The position numbers and the translations under genes are program-made. From contig NZ_KB905156.1 in NCBI RefSeq assembly GCF_000378605.1, positions 973,209 through 1,037,208 of the forward strand: a stretch of 64,000 nucleotides of DNA. Reading direction: 5' to 3'. This document shows, piece after piece, positions 9,358-18,050 of this stretch. Numbering within the stretch: the stretch's first letter is position 1; each line of letters opens with the position of its first letter. Under the pieces are notes generated by a model. The model had not been told where the DNA came from. It saw nothing but the letters and a program-made list of their open reading frames with translations, and did no database searches. The DNA is from Thioalkalivibrio sp. ALJ21 (lineage in GTDB: Bacteria > Pseudomonadota > Gammaproteobacteria > Ectothiorhodospirales > Ectothiorhodospiraceae).

Positions 9358-9927
9358 ATGCGCGCGGGGCGGTCGCCGATCGGATTCCTGCTGGCATGGT
9401 CACTCGTGCTGGCGCTGGCCCCGGGTACGGCGCAGGCCCTGGAGATCCGCGACGCCCGGCACATGTGGATGGACGATGACACCCTGCTGGTGCGCCTCGT
9501 GCTCGACATGCGACTGCCGCAAGTGCTGGAAGACGCGCTGGCCAACGGGGTCACGCTGGAGTTCGAGGCCGAGGCCCGGATCGAACGGGATCGCTGGCTG
9601 GGCCGGGAGTCCGTGCAGCACGAGACACGCCGGGTCAAGCTGCAATATTTTGCGCTGAACCGGTATTACCTGGTAACCGACGTGAACGACGACCGGATGG
9701 AGCTCAAGCCGACCCTGGGCGATGCCCTGGAGTATGTGGCCCGCCGACTCGGGCGCCTGCCGATGCATGGCGTCCCGGGGGCGGTGCGCGAGCGGCCGGA
9801 GGACTACAACATGGCCGCGCGGCTGTTGCTCGTGTATTCGGCGCTGCCCTTGCCGCTGCAGCTGGATGCCGGTCTGCGCGGTGACCTCACCACCCGGCGG
9901 GAGTGGCATCGATGGTCCCTGGATTAG
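9358..9927 (+). CDS. DUF4390 domain exported protein
   Basis: 189 residues with a cleavable-looking signal peptide (hydrophobic stretch to PGTAQA near residue 26). The rest is a single DUF4390 domain; its function is unknown, but the gene regularly precedes ntrY in gammaproteobacteria. The TAG stop (9925-9927) consists of a T from the host sequence and the first two bases of the inserted repeat element. Before the insertion the stop would have been TAA at the same codon, so the protein itself is intact. Confidence 0.88.
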   Translation: MRAGRSPIGFLLAWSLVLALAPGTAQALEIRDARHMWMDDDTLLVRLVLDMRLPQVLEDALANGVTLEFEAEARIERDRWLGRESVQHETRRVKLQYFALNRYYLVTDVNDDRMELKPTLGDALEYVARRLGRLPMHGVPGAVRERPEDYNMAARLLLVYSALPLPLQLDAGLRGDLTTRREWHRWSLD

Positions 9928-10224
9928 GGAAACGCTGGTCAATGTACACGCTCGCTGCTTCGTCGCTTTTGCGTGCGAACAAGGCGCGGCGACTGCCGTG
10001 CAGTCATTCTGCACAAGGGAGCCGCAACGCCGTGCGCATGCCCGTTTTTGATAACAGCGGGCGGCCGAGCCCCGGCATTCAATCGCTGGTGGGGTTGGTA
10101 CCCCAGGTTCCCCGATCCTGCGTTGCGCCACTTGCCGGTAGAACCACTACCGGCTGCACGGCGCACCTTGTCTCGGAAAACCTGGGTTACCAACGCGAGT
10201 GTGTACATTGATCAGCGTTTCCCT
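9926..10224. mobile_element. MITE-like element, full copy 1 (299 bp)
   Basis: Bounded by terminal inverted repeats of about 30 bases that start AGGGAAACGCTG and end with the complementary CGTTTCCCT; the arms also share TCAATGTACAC and CTCGC blocks. It is homologous over its full length to 23125-23423, which has the same size. TA flanks both sides (9925-9926 and 10224-10225), consistent with a TA target duplication as made by Tc1/mariner/IS630-type transposases. No transposase is encoded; short frames in either direction are not plausible genes. Internal hairpins are at 9998-10014 and 10134-10154. Confidence 0.85.
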
Positions 10225-12418
10225 AAGACGCTTCCCATGGGGCCTGCTGGGCATGGGCCTGCTGTTCCTGCTGCTGCTGACCTCGCTGGTGGTCATGGGC
10301 GGGGCGGCGCAGGACCAGGCCCGCTTCGAGCAGCTGTTCCTGTGGCTGCTGGTATTCCACGCCGCGATCCTGCTGGTACTGGGTGGCCTGATCGTCCACC
10401 AGTTCGTGCGCATGGTCGCCCAGTATCGCCAGGGCGTGCCCGGCAGTCGCCTGACGTTGCGGCTGGTCGGGGGCTTTATGCTGGTGGCGGTCCTGCCGGT
10501 CTCGGTCGTCTACTATTTCTCCTTCGAGTTCCTGAACGAGGGCGTGGACTCCTGGTTCGACGTGCGCGTGGACTCCGCGCTGGAGGATGCCCTGGAGCTG
10601 TCGCGTTCGTCGCTGGATCTGCGTGTGCGCCAGCTGGCGACCGAGACGCAGGAGATGATGAGCGAGCTGGAAGGGGTCTCGGAGGGCCTGGTTCCGCTGG
10701 CGTTGAATGACTACCGCCGTCAGGTTGGGGCCCAGGAGTTGACGCTGGTCGGCTCCAACAACCGCATCATTGCCTCCTCCACCGACAGCCCGATCCGCCG
10801 CCTGCCGAGTCCCCCGGGGGCCGATATCCTGATGCGCGTGCGCCCGGAGCAGCCGTATTCGCGCCTGGAACCGCAGACCGACGGCTCGCTGGTCATTCGC
10901 GTGGTGGCTACCACCAGCAGTCGAAGACCGGGGGCGGAGAACCGCATCCTGCAGGGGATCTACCCGGTCGACCCGCGCATGTCGGCCTTGTCGCAACGCG
11001 TGGAGGACGCCTTTGCCGGCTACCGCGAATTCGCCTACCTGCGCGGCCCGATCATCCAGGGCTTTATCTTCACCCTGTCGCTGGCGCTGGCGATCTCGCT
11101 GATGGCGGCCCTGTGGGCCGGGCTGCTGGTGGCAAGGCGCATGGTGCGTCCGATCTCCGATCTGGTGCAGGGGACACGGCTGGTGGCCGCTGGCGACTAT
11201 TCCACCCGGCTCGCGGTGCAGCGGGCGGACGAACTGGGCTTTCTGGTGCAGTCGTTCAACGCCATGACGCGCACGCTGAATGAGGCGCGTGACGAGGCCG
11301 AGCGCAACCGCCGCCTGCTGGATGCCGAGCGCGCCTACCTGGAGAGTGTCCTGCAGCACCTGCGCTCCGGCGTGCTCGCGCTGGATGGCAGTCTGCGCCT
11401 TCGTACCGCGAACGAGGCCGCCGGCCAAATCCTGGAGTGCGACCTGCAGGGCGCTCGCACGCGTCCGATCTCCGAGCTGGGCGCCGAGTGTCCGCTGGTC
11501 GGGCAATTCTTCGAGGCGATCAACGATGCCCTGGCGCGCCAGGAAGACGAGTGGTCACGGCAGGTCGTCGTGTTTACCCGTTCCGGGCGCAAGGTGCTGA
11601 TGACGCGTGCCGTCTGGCTGCCGACCTCGGGCTCCAGCCGAGGCCTGCACGCGATCGTGTTCGATGACATGACCGAGTTCCTGAAGGCGCAGCGCGATGC
11701 GGCCTGGGGCGAGGTGGCCCGGCGTCTGGCACACGAGATCAAGAACCCGCTGACCCCGATCCAGCTATCCGCCGAGCGTCTGTCGCGCCGGTTGGGCAAG
11801 GTCCTCGACGGGGCCGACCGCGATGTCCTGGATCGCGCGACGGGCACGATCATTCAGCAGGTGGAGGCAATGAAGACGCTGGTCAACGCCTTCCGCGACT
11901 ACGCCCAGGCCCCGCGCCTGGAGCTGGGATCGGTGGACCTGAACCAGCTGATCCAGGATGTCTGCGAGCTGTATGTCGATTCCGACGGCCATTCCCGTGT
12001 GCAGACCGACCTCGAGCCGGACCTGCCCGGGATTCGGGGTGACGCCGGACGCCTGCGACAGCTGCTGCACAACCTGATCAAGAACGCGCTGGAGGCTGGC
12101 AAAGACCAGGAGGCCTTCGTGGTGCATATCGCCACTGCCTATCTGGACGATCCGACTGGGCCGCATATCGAGCTGCGGGTGACCGACACGGGCCCGGGGA
12201 TCAAGCCCGAGCTGCTGGAACGCATCTTCGAGCCCTACACCACCGACAAGCCGCGTGGAACCGGTCTCGGTTTGGCGGTCGCGCAGAAGATCGTCGAGGA
12301 ACATGGCGGCATGATTGAGTGCCATAATGAACCGGCGGGCGAAGGTGGGGCGGTTTTCCGCATTCGCATCCCGGTCGAACATACCCCGCAGGCCCTGGCC
12401 CACGAGGAACCGGAATGA
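10199..12418 (+). CDS. ntrY: NtrY-type sensor histidine kinase
   Basis: 739 residues as read. Hydrophobic N-terminal helices (about 13-38, 45-68, 85-108) and one at about 285-315 flank an extracytoplasmic region, then HAMP, PAS, the HisKA box with the phospho-accepting His in RRLAHEIKNPLTP, and a HATPase domain with GTGLGL. The present start is imposed by the inserted repeat: GTG 10199 or TTG 10208 lie inside the element, and the first in-frame ATG is 10253. The ancestral start was probably ATG 9912. The stop overlaps ntrX by 4 bases. NtrYX systems are linked to nitrogen, redox and envelope control. Confidence 0.92.
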   Translation: MCTLISVSLRRFPWGLLGMGLLFLLLLTSLVVMGGAAQDQARFEQLFLWLLVFHAAILLVLGGLIVHQFVRMVAQYRQGVPGSRLTLRLVGGFMLVAVLPVSVVYYFSFEFLNEGVDSWFDVRVDSALEDALELSRSSLDLRVRQLATETQEMMSELEGVSEGLVPLALNDYRRQVGAQELTLVGSNNRIIASSTDSPIRRLPSPPGADILMRVRPEQPYSRLEPQTDGSLVIRVVATTSSRRPGAENRILQGIYPVDPRMSALSQRVEDAFAGYREFAYLRGPIIQGFIFTLSLALAISLMAALWAGLLVARRMVRPISDLVQGTRLVAAGDYSTRLAVQRADELGFLVQSFNAMTRTLNEARDEAERNRRLLDAERAYLESVLQHLRSGVLALDGSLRLRTANEAAGQILECDLQGARTRPISELGAECPLVGQFFEAINDALARQEDEWSRQVVVFTRSGRKVLMTRAVWLPTSGSSRGLHAIVFDDMTEFLKAQRDAAWGEVARRLAHEIKNPLTPIQLSAERLSRRLGKVLDGADRDVLDRATGTIIQQVEAMKTLVNAFRDYAQAPRLELGSVDLNQLIQDVCELYVDSDGHSRVQTDLEPDLPGIRGDAGRLRQLLHNLIKNALEAGKDQEAFVVHIATAYLDDPTGPHIELRVTDTGPGIKPELLERIFEPYTTDKPRGTGLGLAVAQKIVEEHGGMIECHNEPAGEGGAVFRIRIPVEHTPQALAHEEPE

Positions 12419-13794
12419 GCGAACCGTACGTACTGGTCGTCGACGACGAACCGGATATCCGGATGCTGCTGCAGGATGTCCTCGAGGACGAGGGCTACCA
12501 GGTGGCGCTGGCCGGCTCGGTGGCCGAGGCCAAGGCCCAGCGCCGCAGCCGCCGGCCGGATCTGATCCTCCTCGACGTCTGGATGCCGGATGGCGACGGG
12601 ATCTCCCTGCTCAAGGAGTGGGGCGACGACGAAGGTCTGCCCTGTCCGGTGGTGATGATCTCCGGCCACGGCAACGTGGAGACCGCCGTCGATGCCACCC
12701 GCCTGGGCGCCTACGACTTCATCGAAAAGCCGCTGTCGATAGACAAGCTGCTGATTACGCTGAACAACGCCCTGGAGGCCGCCCGCCTGCAGCGCGAGAA
12801 CGTGGGCCTGAAGCGCCATGCCGGCACGGTCGCTGATCCGGTCGGGGGCAGCGCGGTGATGGTGAACCTGCGCGACCAGGTGCAGCGCATGGCGCAACAC
12901 GACACCTGGGTGCTGATTACCGGCGAGCCCGGGGTGGGCAAGCAGACCTTTGCCCGGTTGCTGCATGCGCGTAGTGCGCGGCGGGACAGCCCGTTCATCG
13001 TAGTCTCGGTCGGTTCGCTGTCGGGCGACGAGGCCGTGGCCGAGTTGTTCGGCAGCGAGCAGGGCGATCGGGTGCGCTACGGGCTGCTCGAGCAGGCCGC
13101 CGGTGGCGTGCTGTTCCTCGACGAGGTCGCGGAGATGGACATGCAGACGCAGGGGCGCCTGCTGCATGCCCTGGATACCCAGCGCATTACCCGGATCGGG
13201 GGCGATCAGCCGATCAGCGTCAATGTGCGGGTGATTGCCGCCAGCCAGCATGATCTTGGCGAGGCGGTGGAGCAGGGCCGGTTTCGCGAGGACCTGTACT
13301 ACCGGCTGAACGTCCTGCCGCTGGCGATCCCGCCGCTGCGCGAGCACGCGGAGGACATCCCGGAGCTGCTGGACTACCATATGCGCCATCTGCACCAGCA
13401 GGAAGGCCTGCCGATGCGGCTGTTCCAGCGCCCGGCGCTGGAGCGGCTGCAGCAGTATCAGTGGCCCGGCAACGTGCGCGAGCTGCGTAACCTGGTGCAG
13501 CGACTGATGATCCTCGGCTCCGGTGACGAGATCACCCGCGACGAGGTCGAGCGCACCCTGACCGGCCAGCCGCAGCGCGGCGAGGAGTTCGAGGATGGGG
13601 CACTGGCGATCCCCGACCTGCCGCTGCGCGAGGCGCGCGAGCAGTTCGAGCGCGAGTATCTGATCCAGCAACTGGAGCGCTCGGAAGGCAACATGACACG
13701 GCTGGCCGAGCGGGTGGGGCTGGAGCGCACCCACCTCTATCGCAAGTTCAAGGCACTGGGCATCGATCCAAAACGGGTGAAGGCCGACGGCTGA
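12415..13794 (+). CDS. ntrX: NtrX-type response regulator (NtrC family)
   Basis: 459 residues: receiver domain (1-120) with phospho-acceptor D54 in LILLDVWMPD, AAA+ domain with Walker A GEPGVGKQ at 170-177 and Walker B LFLDEV near 234, and a C-terminal Fis-type helix-turn-helix ending near LERTHLYRKFKALG. The sigma-54-contacting GAFTGA loop is absent: the sequence after ELFGSEQG reads DRVRYG. That is usual for NtrX proteins and suggests that it may not activate sigma-54 promoters in the standard way. It is translationally coupled to ntrY (ATGA). Confidence 0.94.
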   Translation: MSEPYVLVVDDEPDIRMLLQDVLEDEGYQVALAGSVAEAKAQRRSRRPDLILLDVWMPDGDGISLLKEWGDDEGLPCPVVMISGHGNVETAVDATRLGAYDFIEKPLSIDKLLITLNNALEAARLQRENVGLKRHAGTVADPVGGSAVMVNLRDQVQRMAQHDTWVLITGEPGVGKQTFARLLHARSARRDSPFIVVSVGSLSGDEAVAELFGSEQGDRVRYGLLEQAAGGVLFLDEVAEMDMQTQGRLLHALDTQRITRIGGDQPISVNVRVIAASQHDLGEAVEQGRFREDLYYRLNVLPLAIPPLREHAEDIPELLDYHMRHLHQQEGLPMRLFQRPALERLQQYQWPGNVRELRNLVQRLMILGSGDEITRDEVERTLTGQPQRGEEFEDGALAIPDLPLREAREQFEREYLIQQLERSEGNMTRLAERVGLERTHLYRKFKALGIDPKRVKADG

Positions 13795-13848
13795 GACGCC
13801 AGTCGTTTCCCTGGCACGACGCCCTGACATCTCCGGGACGGGAGACGC

Positions 13849-15228
13849 ATGAAGCACATCATCATCCTCGGCGCCGGGCAGGTGGGCCAGTCACTAGCCG
13901 AGGCCCTGAGCGCCGACGGCATCGACATCACCATCGTCGACTCCCGCGCCGAGCGTCTGGCGGAGCTGGAGGACCAGTTCGACATCAAGACGGTGAACGG
14001 CTTCGCCTCGCACCCGAGCGTGCTGGAGGCCGCCGGGGCGCAGGACGCCTCGATGGTCATTGCGGTGACCGACTCCGACGAGGTGAACATGATCGCCTGT
14101 CAGGTTGCCTCCACCCTGTTCAACGTCGAAACCAAGATCGCCCGCGTGCGCTCGCGGGACTACCACGAGACCCCGGAGCTGTTCGCCCAGGATGCGATGC
14201 CGGTGGACATGCTGATCTCGCCGGAGGCGATCGTCACCCGCCACATCCACCGTCTGATCGAGCATCCGGGCTCGCTGCAGGTGCTGGAGTTCGCCGAGGG
14301 GCTGGTCTCGCTGGTCGGCGTGCGTGCCTACTACGGCGGGCCGCTGGTCGGGCACGAGCTGAAAAACCTGCAAAGCGACATGCCCGGCATCCATACGCGG
14401 GTGGCAGCGATCTTTCGCAAGAACCGCTCCATCCAGCCGGATGGCGACACCGTAATCGAGGCCGACGACGAGGTCTTCTTCGTCGCCGCGAAGAAGAACA
14501 TCCGTGCAGTCACCTCGGAGCTGCGCAAGCTGGAAAAGCCCTACAAGCGCATCATGATCGCCGGCGGCGGCAATATCGGCGAGCGCCTGGCGGAGACGCT
14601 CAGCAAGCGCTACCGGGTCAAGGTGATCGAGCGCGACCCGGATCGCGCCGACCACCTGGCGCGCTCGCTGCCCAGCAATGTGCTGGTCCTGCATGGCGAC
14701 AGTGCGGACGACCGCTTCCTCGAATCGATCGGCATCGAGAACAACGACGTCTTCTGTGCGGTGACCAATGACGACCAGGCCAACATCTTTGCCGGCATGC
14801 TGGCCAAGCGCTGGGGCGTGCGCAAGGTGATGTCGCTGATCAACCGTCCGAGCTATGTGGACCTGCTGCAAAGCGGCACGATTGACGTCGCGATCTCGCC
14901 GCAGCAGGCGACGATCAGCGCGCTGCTGGCGCGCGTGCGCGAGGGCGGAACGGCCACCGTGCATACCCTGCGTCGTGGCGCCGCCGAGGCGATCGAGACG
15001 GTGGTGAACGGCGATGCCCGCACCTCGCAGGTGGTCGGCCGGCAGATCGAGGAGATCGATTTCCCCGAGGGCACGAGTGTGGGCGCGGTGGTGCGTGGCG
15101 AGGACGTGATCATCCCGCACCACGACACGGTGATCGAGGCCGGCGACCACGTGATCCTGTTCCTGACCGACCGGCGCAAGGTCAAGCAGGTGCAGCGCCT
15201 GTTCCAGCCCTCCGCGCTGTTCTTCTAG
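13849..15228 (+). CDS. trkA: Trk system potassium uptake protein TrkA
   Basis: 459 residues, two tandem RCK modules. The NAD-binding glycine motifs are IIILGAGQVGQSLAEAL near the N terminus and IMIAGGGNIGERL near residue 235; each module ends with a TrkA-C part. It is the cytoplasmic gating subunit of the Trk potassium transporter. ATG 13849 has GGGAG just upstream. It is followed after 13 bases by trkH, forming a complete uptake system, and sits after ntrYX as in many relatives. Potassium uptake is important in salt or high-pH habitats. Confidence 0.97.
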   Translation: MKHIIILGAGQVGQSLAEALSADGIDITIVDSRAERLAELEDQFDIKTVNGFASHPSVLEAAGAQDASMVIAVTDSDEVNMIACQVASTLFNVETKIARVRSRDYHETPELFAQDAMPVDMLISPEAIVTRHIHRLIEHPGSLQVLEFAEGLVSLVGVRAYYGGPLVGHELKNLQSDMPGIHTRVAAIFRKNRSIQPDGDTVIEADDEVFFVAAKKNIRAVTSELRKLEKPYKRIMIAGGGNIGERLAETLSKRYRVKVIERDPDRADHLARSLPSNVLVLHGDSADDRFLESIGIENNDVFCAVTNDDQANIFAGMLAKRWGVRKVMSLINRPSYVDLLQSGTIDVAISPQQATISALLARVREGGTATVHTLRRGAAEAIETVVNGDARTSQVVGRQIEEIDFPEGTSVGAVVRGEDVIIPHHDTVIEAGDHVILFLTDRRKVKQVQRLFQPSALFF

Positions 15229-15241
15229 GTCGTCCTGGCCG

Positions 15242-16696
15242 ATGCTGCATTTCGCATCCACCGCCCGCCTGCTTGGGGTCCTGCTGACGCTGTTCAGCCT
15301 GACCATGCTGCCGCCAGCGGCGATCGGGTTTCTCTACGGCGAGTCCACCGCCTGGGTGTTCCTGCAGGCGTTCGCGCTGCTGCTGCTGATCGGCGGGATC
15401 CTGTGGGGCTCGCTGTACCGGGCACGCTGCGACCTGCAGGTGCGCGACGGTTTCATTCTGGTCGTGCTGTTCTGGCTGGGACTGGGCATTGCCGGGGCGG
15501 CGCCCCTGGTGCTGGACCCGAATCTGCCGGTCTCGTTCACCGACGCGGTGTTCGAGTCGATGTCCGGTCTCACCACCACCGGGGCGACGGTGCTTACCGG
15601 CCTGGACGACCTGCCGCGCGCGATCCTGTGGTATCGCCAGCAGCTGCAGTGGCTGGGGGGCATGGGGATCATCGTGCTGGCGGTGGCGATCCTGCCGCTG
15701 CTGGGCGTGGGCGGCATGCAGCTGTTCAAGGCCGAAACCCCCGGCCCGATCCGTGACAACAAGCTGACTCCGCGCATCGCCGAGACCGCACGCAATCTCT
15801 GGTACATCTACCTGGGCCTGACCGTGGCCTGCGCGCTGGCCTACTGGGCCGCCGGAATGGAGGCCTTCGACGCGGTCGGGCATGCATTCTCGACCATCGC
15901 GATCGGGGGGTTCTCCACCTACGACGCCAGTATCGGGCACTTCGATTCGGTGGCAATCGAGACGGTGGCGATCGTGTTCATGGTCCTTGGCGGGATGAAC
16001 TTCGCGCTGCATTTTCTGGTGTTGCACCGCGCGACCTGGAAGCCGTACCGGCGCGACGAGGAGCTGCGCACCTATCTGATCCTGCTGGTCTCCGCCGCCG
16101 TGATCGTGGTCGGCTACATGCTGTGGAGTGGCTTTGCCGCCGATACGAACGACGCCCTGCGGCGCGGGGTCTTCCACGTGGTGTCGGTGGCGACTACCTC
16201 GGGCTTCACCACCGACGCGTTCTATCTGTGGCCGGGCTTCCTGCCGGTGCTGCTGATCTTCCTGTCGTTCATCGGGGCCTGCACCGGCTCCACCGGCGGC
16301 GGGATGAAGGTGGTGCGCGTACTGCTGCTGGTCAAGCAGGGGCTGCGCGAGATCAAGCGCCTGATCCATCCCCATGCCCGGATCGCGGTGAAGGTGAACG
16401 GCAAGGAAGCGCCCGACCGCGTGGTGCAGGCGGTCTGGGGCTTTCTCGCCGCCTACGTGATGGTCTTCGTGGTGATGATGCTGCTGATCATGGCCTCCGG
16501 GCTGGATCAGGTCACCTCGTTCTCCGCGGTGGCCGCGACCCTGAACAACCTTGGCCCCGGGCTGGGCGAGGTCGGGGCCAACTACGCCTCGATTAACGAC
16601 TTCAGCAAGTGGGTGCTGGTGCTGGCGATGCTGATGGGCCGGCTGGAAATCTTTACCGTGCTGGTGCTTCTGTCGCCCGCCTTCTGGCGGCGTTAG
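15242..16696 (+). CDS. trkH: Trk potassium uptake channel subunit TrkH
   Basis: 484 residues, strongly hydrophobic with four repeated membrane-pore-membrane units. Filter-like segments include SGLTTTGATV near residue 113 and TTSGFTTD near residue 320. It conducts K+ across the inner membrane and is gated by TrkA. ATG 15242 gives MLHFASTARLLGVL, matching the family N terminus; the ribosome-binding site is weak, suggesting coupling to trkA. Confidence 0.96.
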   Translation: MLHFASTARLLGVLLTLFSLTMLPPAAIGFLYGESTAWVFLQAFALLLLIGGILWGSLYRARCDLQVRDGFILVVLFWLGLGIAGAAPLVLDPNLPVSFTDAVFESMSGLTTTGATVLTGLDDLPRAILWYRQQLQWLGGMGIIVLAVAILPLLGVGGMQLFKAETPGPIRDNKLTPRIAETARNLWYIYLGLTVACALAYWAAGMEAFDAVGHAFSTIAIGGFSTYDASIGHFDSVAIETVAIVFMVLGGMNFALHFLVLHRATWKPYRRDEELRTYLILLVSAAVIVVGYMLWSGFAADTNDALRRGVFHVVSVATTSGFTTDAFYLWPGFLPVLLIFLSFIGACTGSTGGGMKVVRVLLLVKQGLREIKRLIHPHARIAVKVNGKEAPDRVVQAVWGFLAAYVMVFVVMMLLIMASGLDQVTSFSAVAATLNNLGPGLGEVGANYASINDFSKWVLVLAMLMGRLEIFTVLVLLSPAFWRR

Positions 16697-16724
16697 CCTG
16701 AAGATATCCAGAAGGAGGAGCCCT

Positions 16725-17063
16725 ATGAGTGACATGATCGAACGCTTCCAGAACATGCTGGATGGCGGACAGGACTCCGCGATGCTGCGCTTTTCGCTGG
16801 GCAACGCCCTGGCGACCGACGGCCAGAAAGAGGCCGCGATCCCCCACCTGGAACGCGCGCTGGAACTGGATGGCGGGTATTCCGCCGCCTGGAAGCTGCT
16901 GGCCAAGACCCTCGTTGACCTGGAGCGGCCGCAGGCCGCGCTGTCCACCTGCGAACGCGGCATAGCCATCGCCACCGAGAAGGGCGACCTGCAGGCGGCG
17001 AAAGAGATGGAGGTCTATGCGAAGCGCGCGCGCAAGCAGCTCGACGCGGGCGGGGGCGCATGA
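16725..17063 (+). CDS. Small tetratricopeptide-repeat protein
   Basis: 112 residues with two to three TPR-like helical pairs, for example FSLGNALATDGQKEAAIPHL and the ALELDGGYSAAWKLLAKTL region. There is no signal peptide, so it is probably cytoplasmic. Partners cannot be read from sequence. A very strong ribosome-binding site (AAGGAGGAG, about 16710-16718) precedes ATG 16725. The stop overlaps the following acyltransferase by 4 bases (ATGA), so the two are co-translated. Confidence 0.85.
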   Translation: MSDMIERFQNMLDGGQDSAMLRFSLGNALATDGQKEAAIPHLERALELDGGYSAAWKLLAKTLVDLERPQAALSTCERGIAIATEKGDLQAAKEMEVYAKRARKQLDAGGGA

Positions 17064-18037
17064 GCGAACAGGCCGGGGAGACCCGCTCGGGCCAGGAGGC
17101 AGGCGCCTATCAGGCACCGCTGACCGGCCGTCATTTCGCCCCGCGCTACTGGGGCAGCTGGCTGCTGCTGGGCGTCGCCTGGGTGCTGCAGGAGATGCCG
17201 CGCCCGGCAGTGCATGCGCTGGCCCGGGGGCTCGGGCGGCTGATTCGCAGGGGTGCCGGGCGCAGCCGCGCGGTGGTGGAGCGCAACCTCGAGCTGTGTT
17301 TCCCCGAGATGACTCCGGCCGAGCGCGAGAAGCGCATGGAGGCCTACTACCGCTACCAGGCGCAGACCGTGCTGGATTACGGCCTGCTCTGGTTCGGCAA
17401 GCCCGGCCAGCACGCCGCGCGCATCCGCATCGAGGGGCTGGAGCACTACGAGCGCCTGCAGGCGGCCGGTACGCCGGTGATTGTCCTCGCCCCGCATTCG
17501 CTGGCGCTGGACTACGGCGGCGTGCGCATGAGCCAGATGTACGACGGCGTGTCGTTTGCCAAGCCGATGAAGAATCCGGTGCTGGAGTGGATCAACCATC
17601 GCAGCCGTACACGCTACTCGGGCGATATCTTCGCCCGCGAGCAGGGCCTGCGTCCGGCCATTCGCCAGCTCCGCCGCGGCCGTTTCTTCTACTACCTGCC
17701 GGACGAGGATCTGGGGGCCGAGGGGGCGGTGTTCGTCGACTTCTTCGGTGTCCCCAAGGCGACGCTCACCGCGCTGGGCCGCCTGGCGCGCATGTCGAAG
17801 GCGGCCGTGCTGCCCAGCTTCGCCTGGTACGACTCGGTGGCGGACCAGTACGTGATGCGCCTGTGGCCCCTGCTCGAGGACTTCCCCAGCGGCGACGATC
17901 ATGCCGACGCCCGGCAGATGAACCGGGCGATCGAACGCGGGATCACGCAGGCCCCGGCCCAGTACCTGTGGTCCATGCGCCTGTTCCGCACCCGCCCCGA
18001 GGGCGAGGCCCCGCTCTACCCCAGCCGCAAGCGCTGA
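17060..18037 (+). CDS. Lysophospholipid/lipid A acyltransferase, LpxL/HtrB family
   Basis: 325 residues. One hydrophobic segment at about 32-47 suits an inner-membrane anchor. The catalytic HX4D motif is H146-S-L-A-L-D151, typical of LpxL/LpxM enzymes that add secondary acyl chains to Kdo2-lipid IVA. Later blocks (DEDLGAEGAVFVDFFG and the C-terminal YLWSMRLFRTRPEG) also match. Whether it is LpxL, LpxM or an ornithine-lipid type cannot be decided here. It is coupled to the TPR gene and followed after 13 bases by a DNA repair gene. Confidence 0.9.
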   Translation: MSEQAGETRSGQEAGAYQAPLTGRHFAPRYWGSWLLLGVAWVLQEMPRPAVHALARGLGRLIRRGAGRSRAVVERNLELCFPEMTPAEREKRMEAYYRYQAQTVLDYGLLWFGKPGQHAARIRIEGLEHYERLQAAGTPVIVLAPHSLALDYGGVRMSQMYDGVSFAKPMKNPVLEWINHRSRTRYSGDIFAREQGLRPAIRQLRRGRFFYYLPDEDLGAEGAVFVDFFGVPKATLTALGRLARMSKAAVLPSFAWYDSVADQYVMRLWPLLEDFPSGDDHADARQMNRAIERGITQAPAQYLWSMRLFRTRPEGEAPLYPSRKR

Positions 18038-18050
18038 ACGTCCATCCGCG

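Noticed and set aside
9939-10208. 89-codon minus-strand frame MYTLALVTQVFRDK inside repeat copy 1, with a homologue at 23138-23407
   Set aside because: It begins in the terminal repeat itself and occurs only because the two element copies are homologous. Hairpin-preserving changes alter the protein freely. Such frames are often annotated as hypothetical genes but are not supported.
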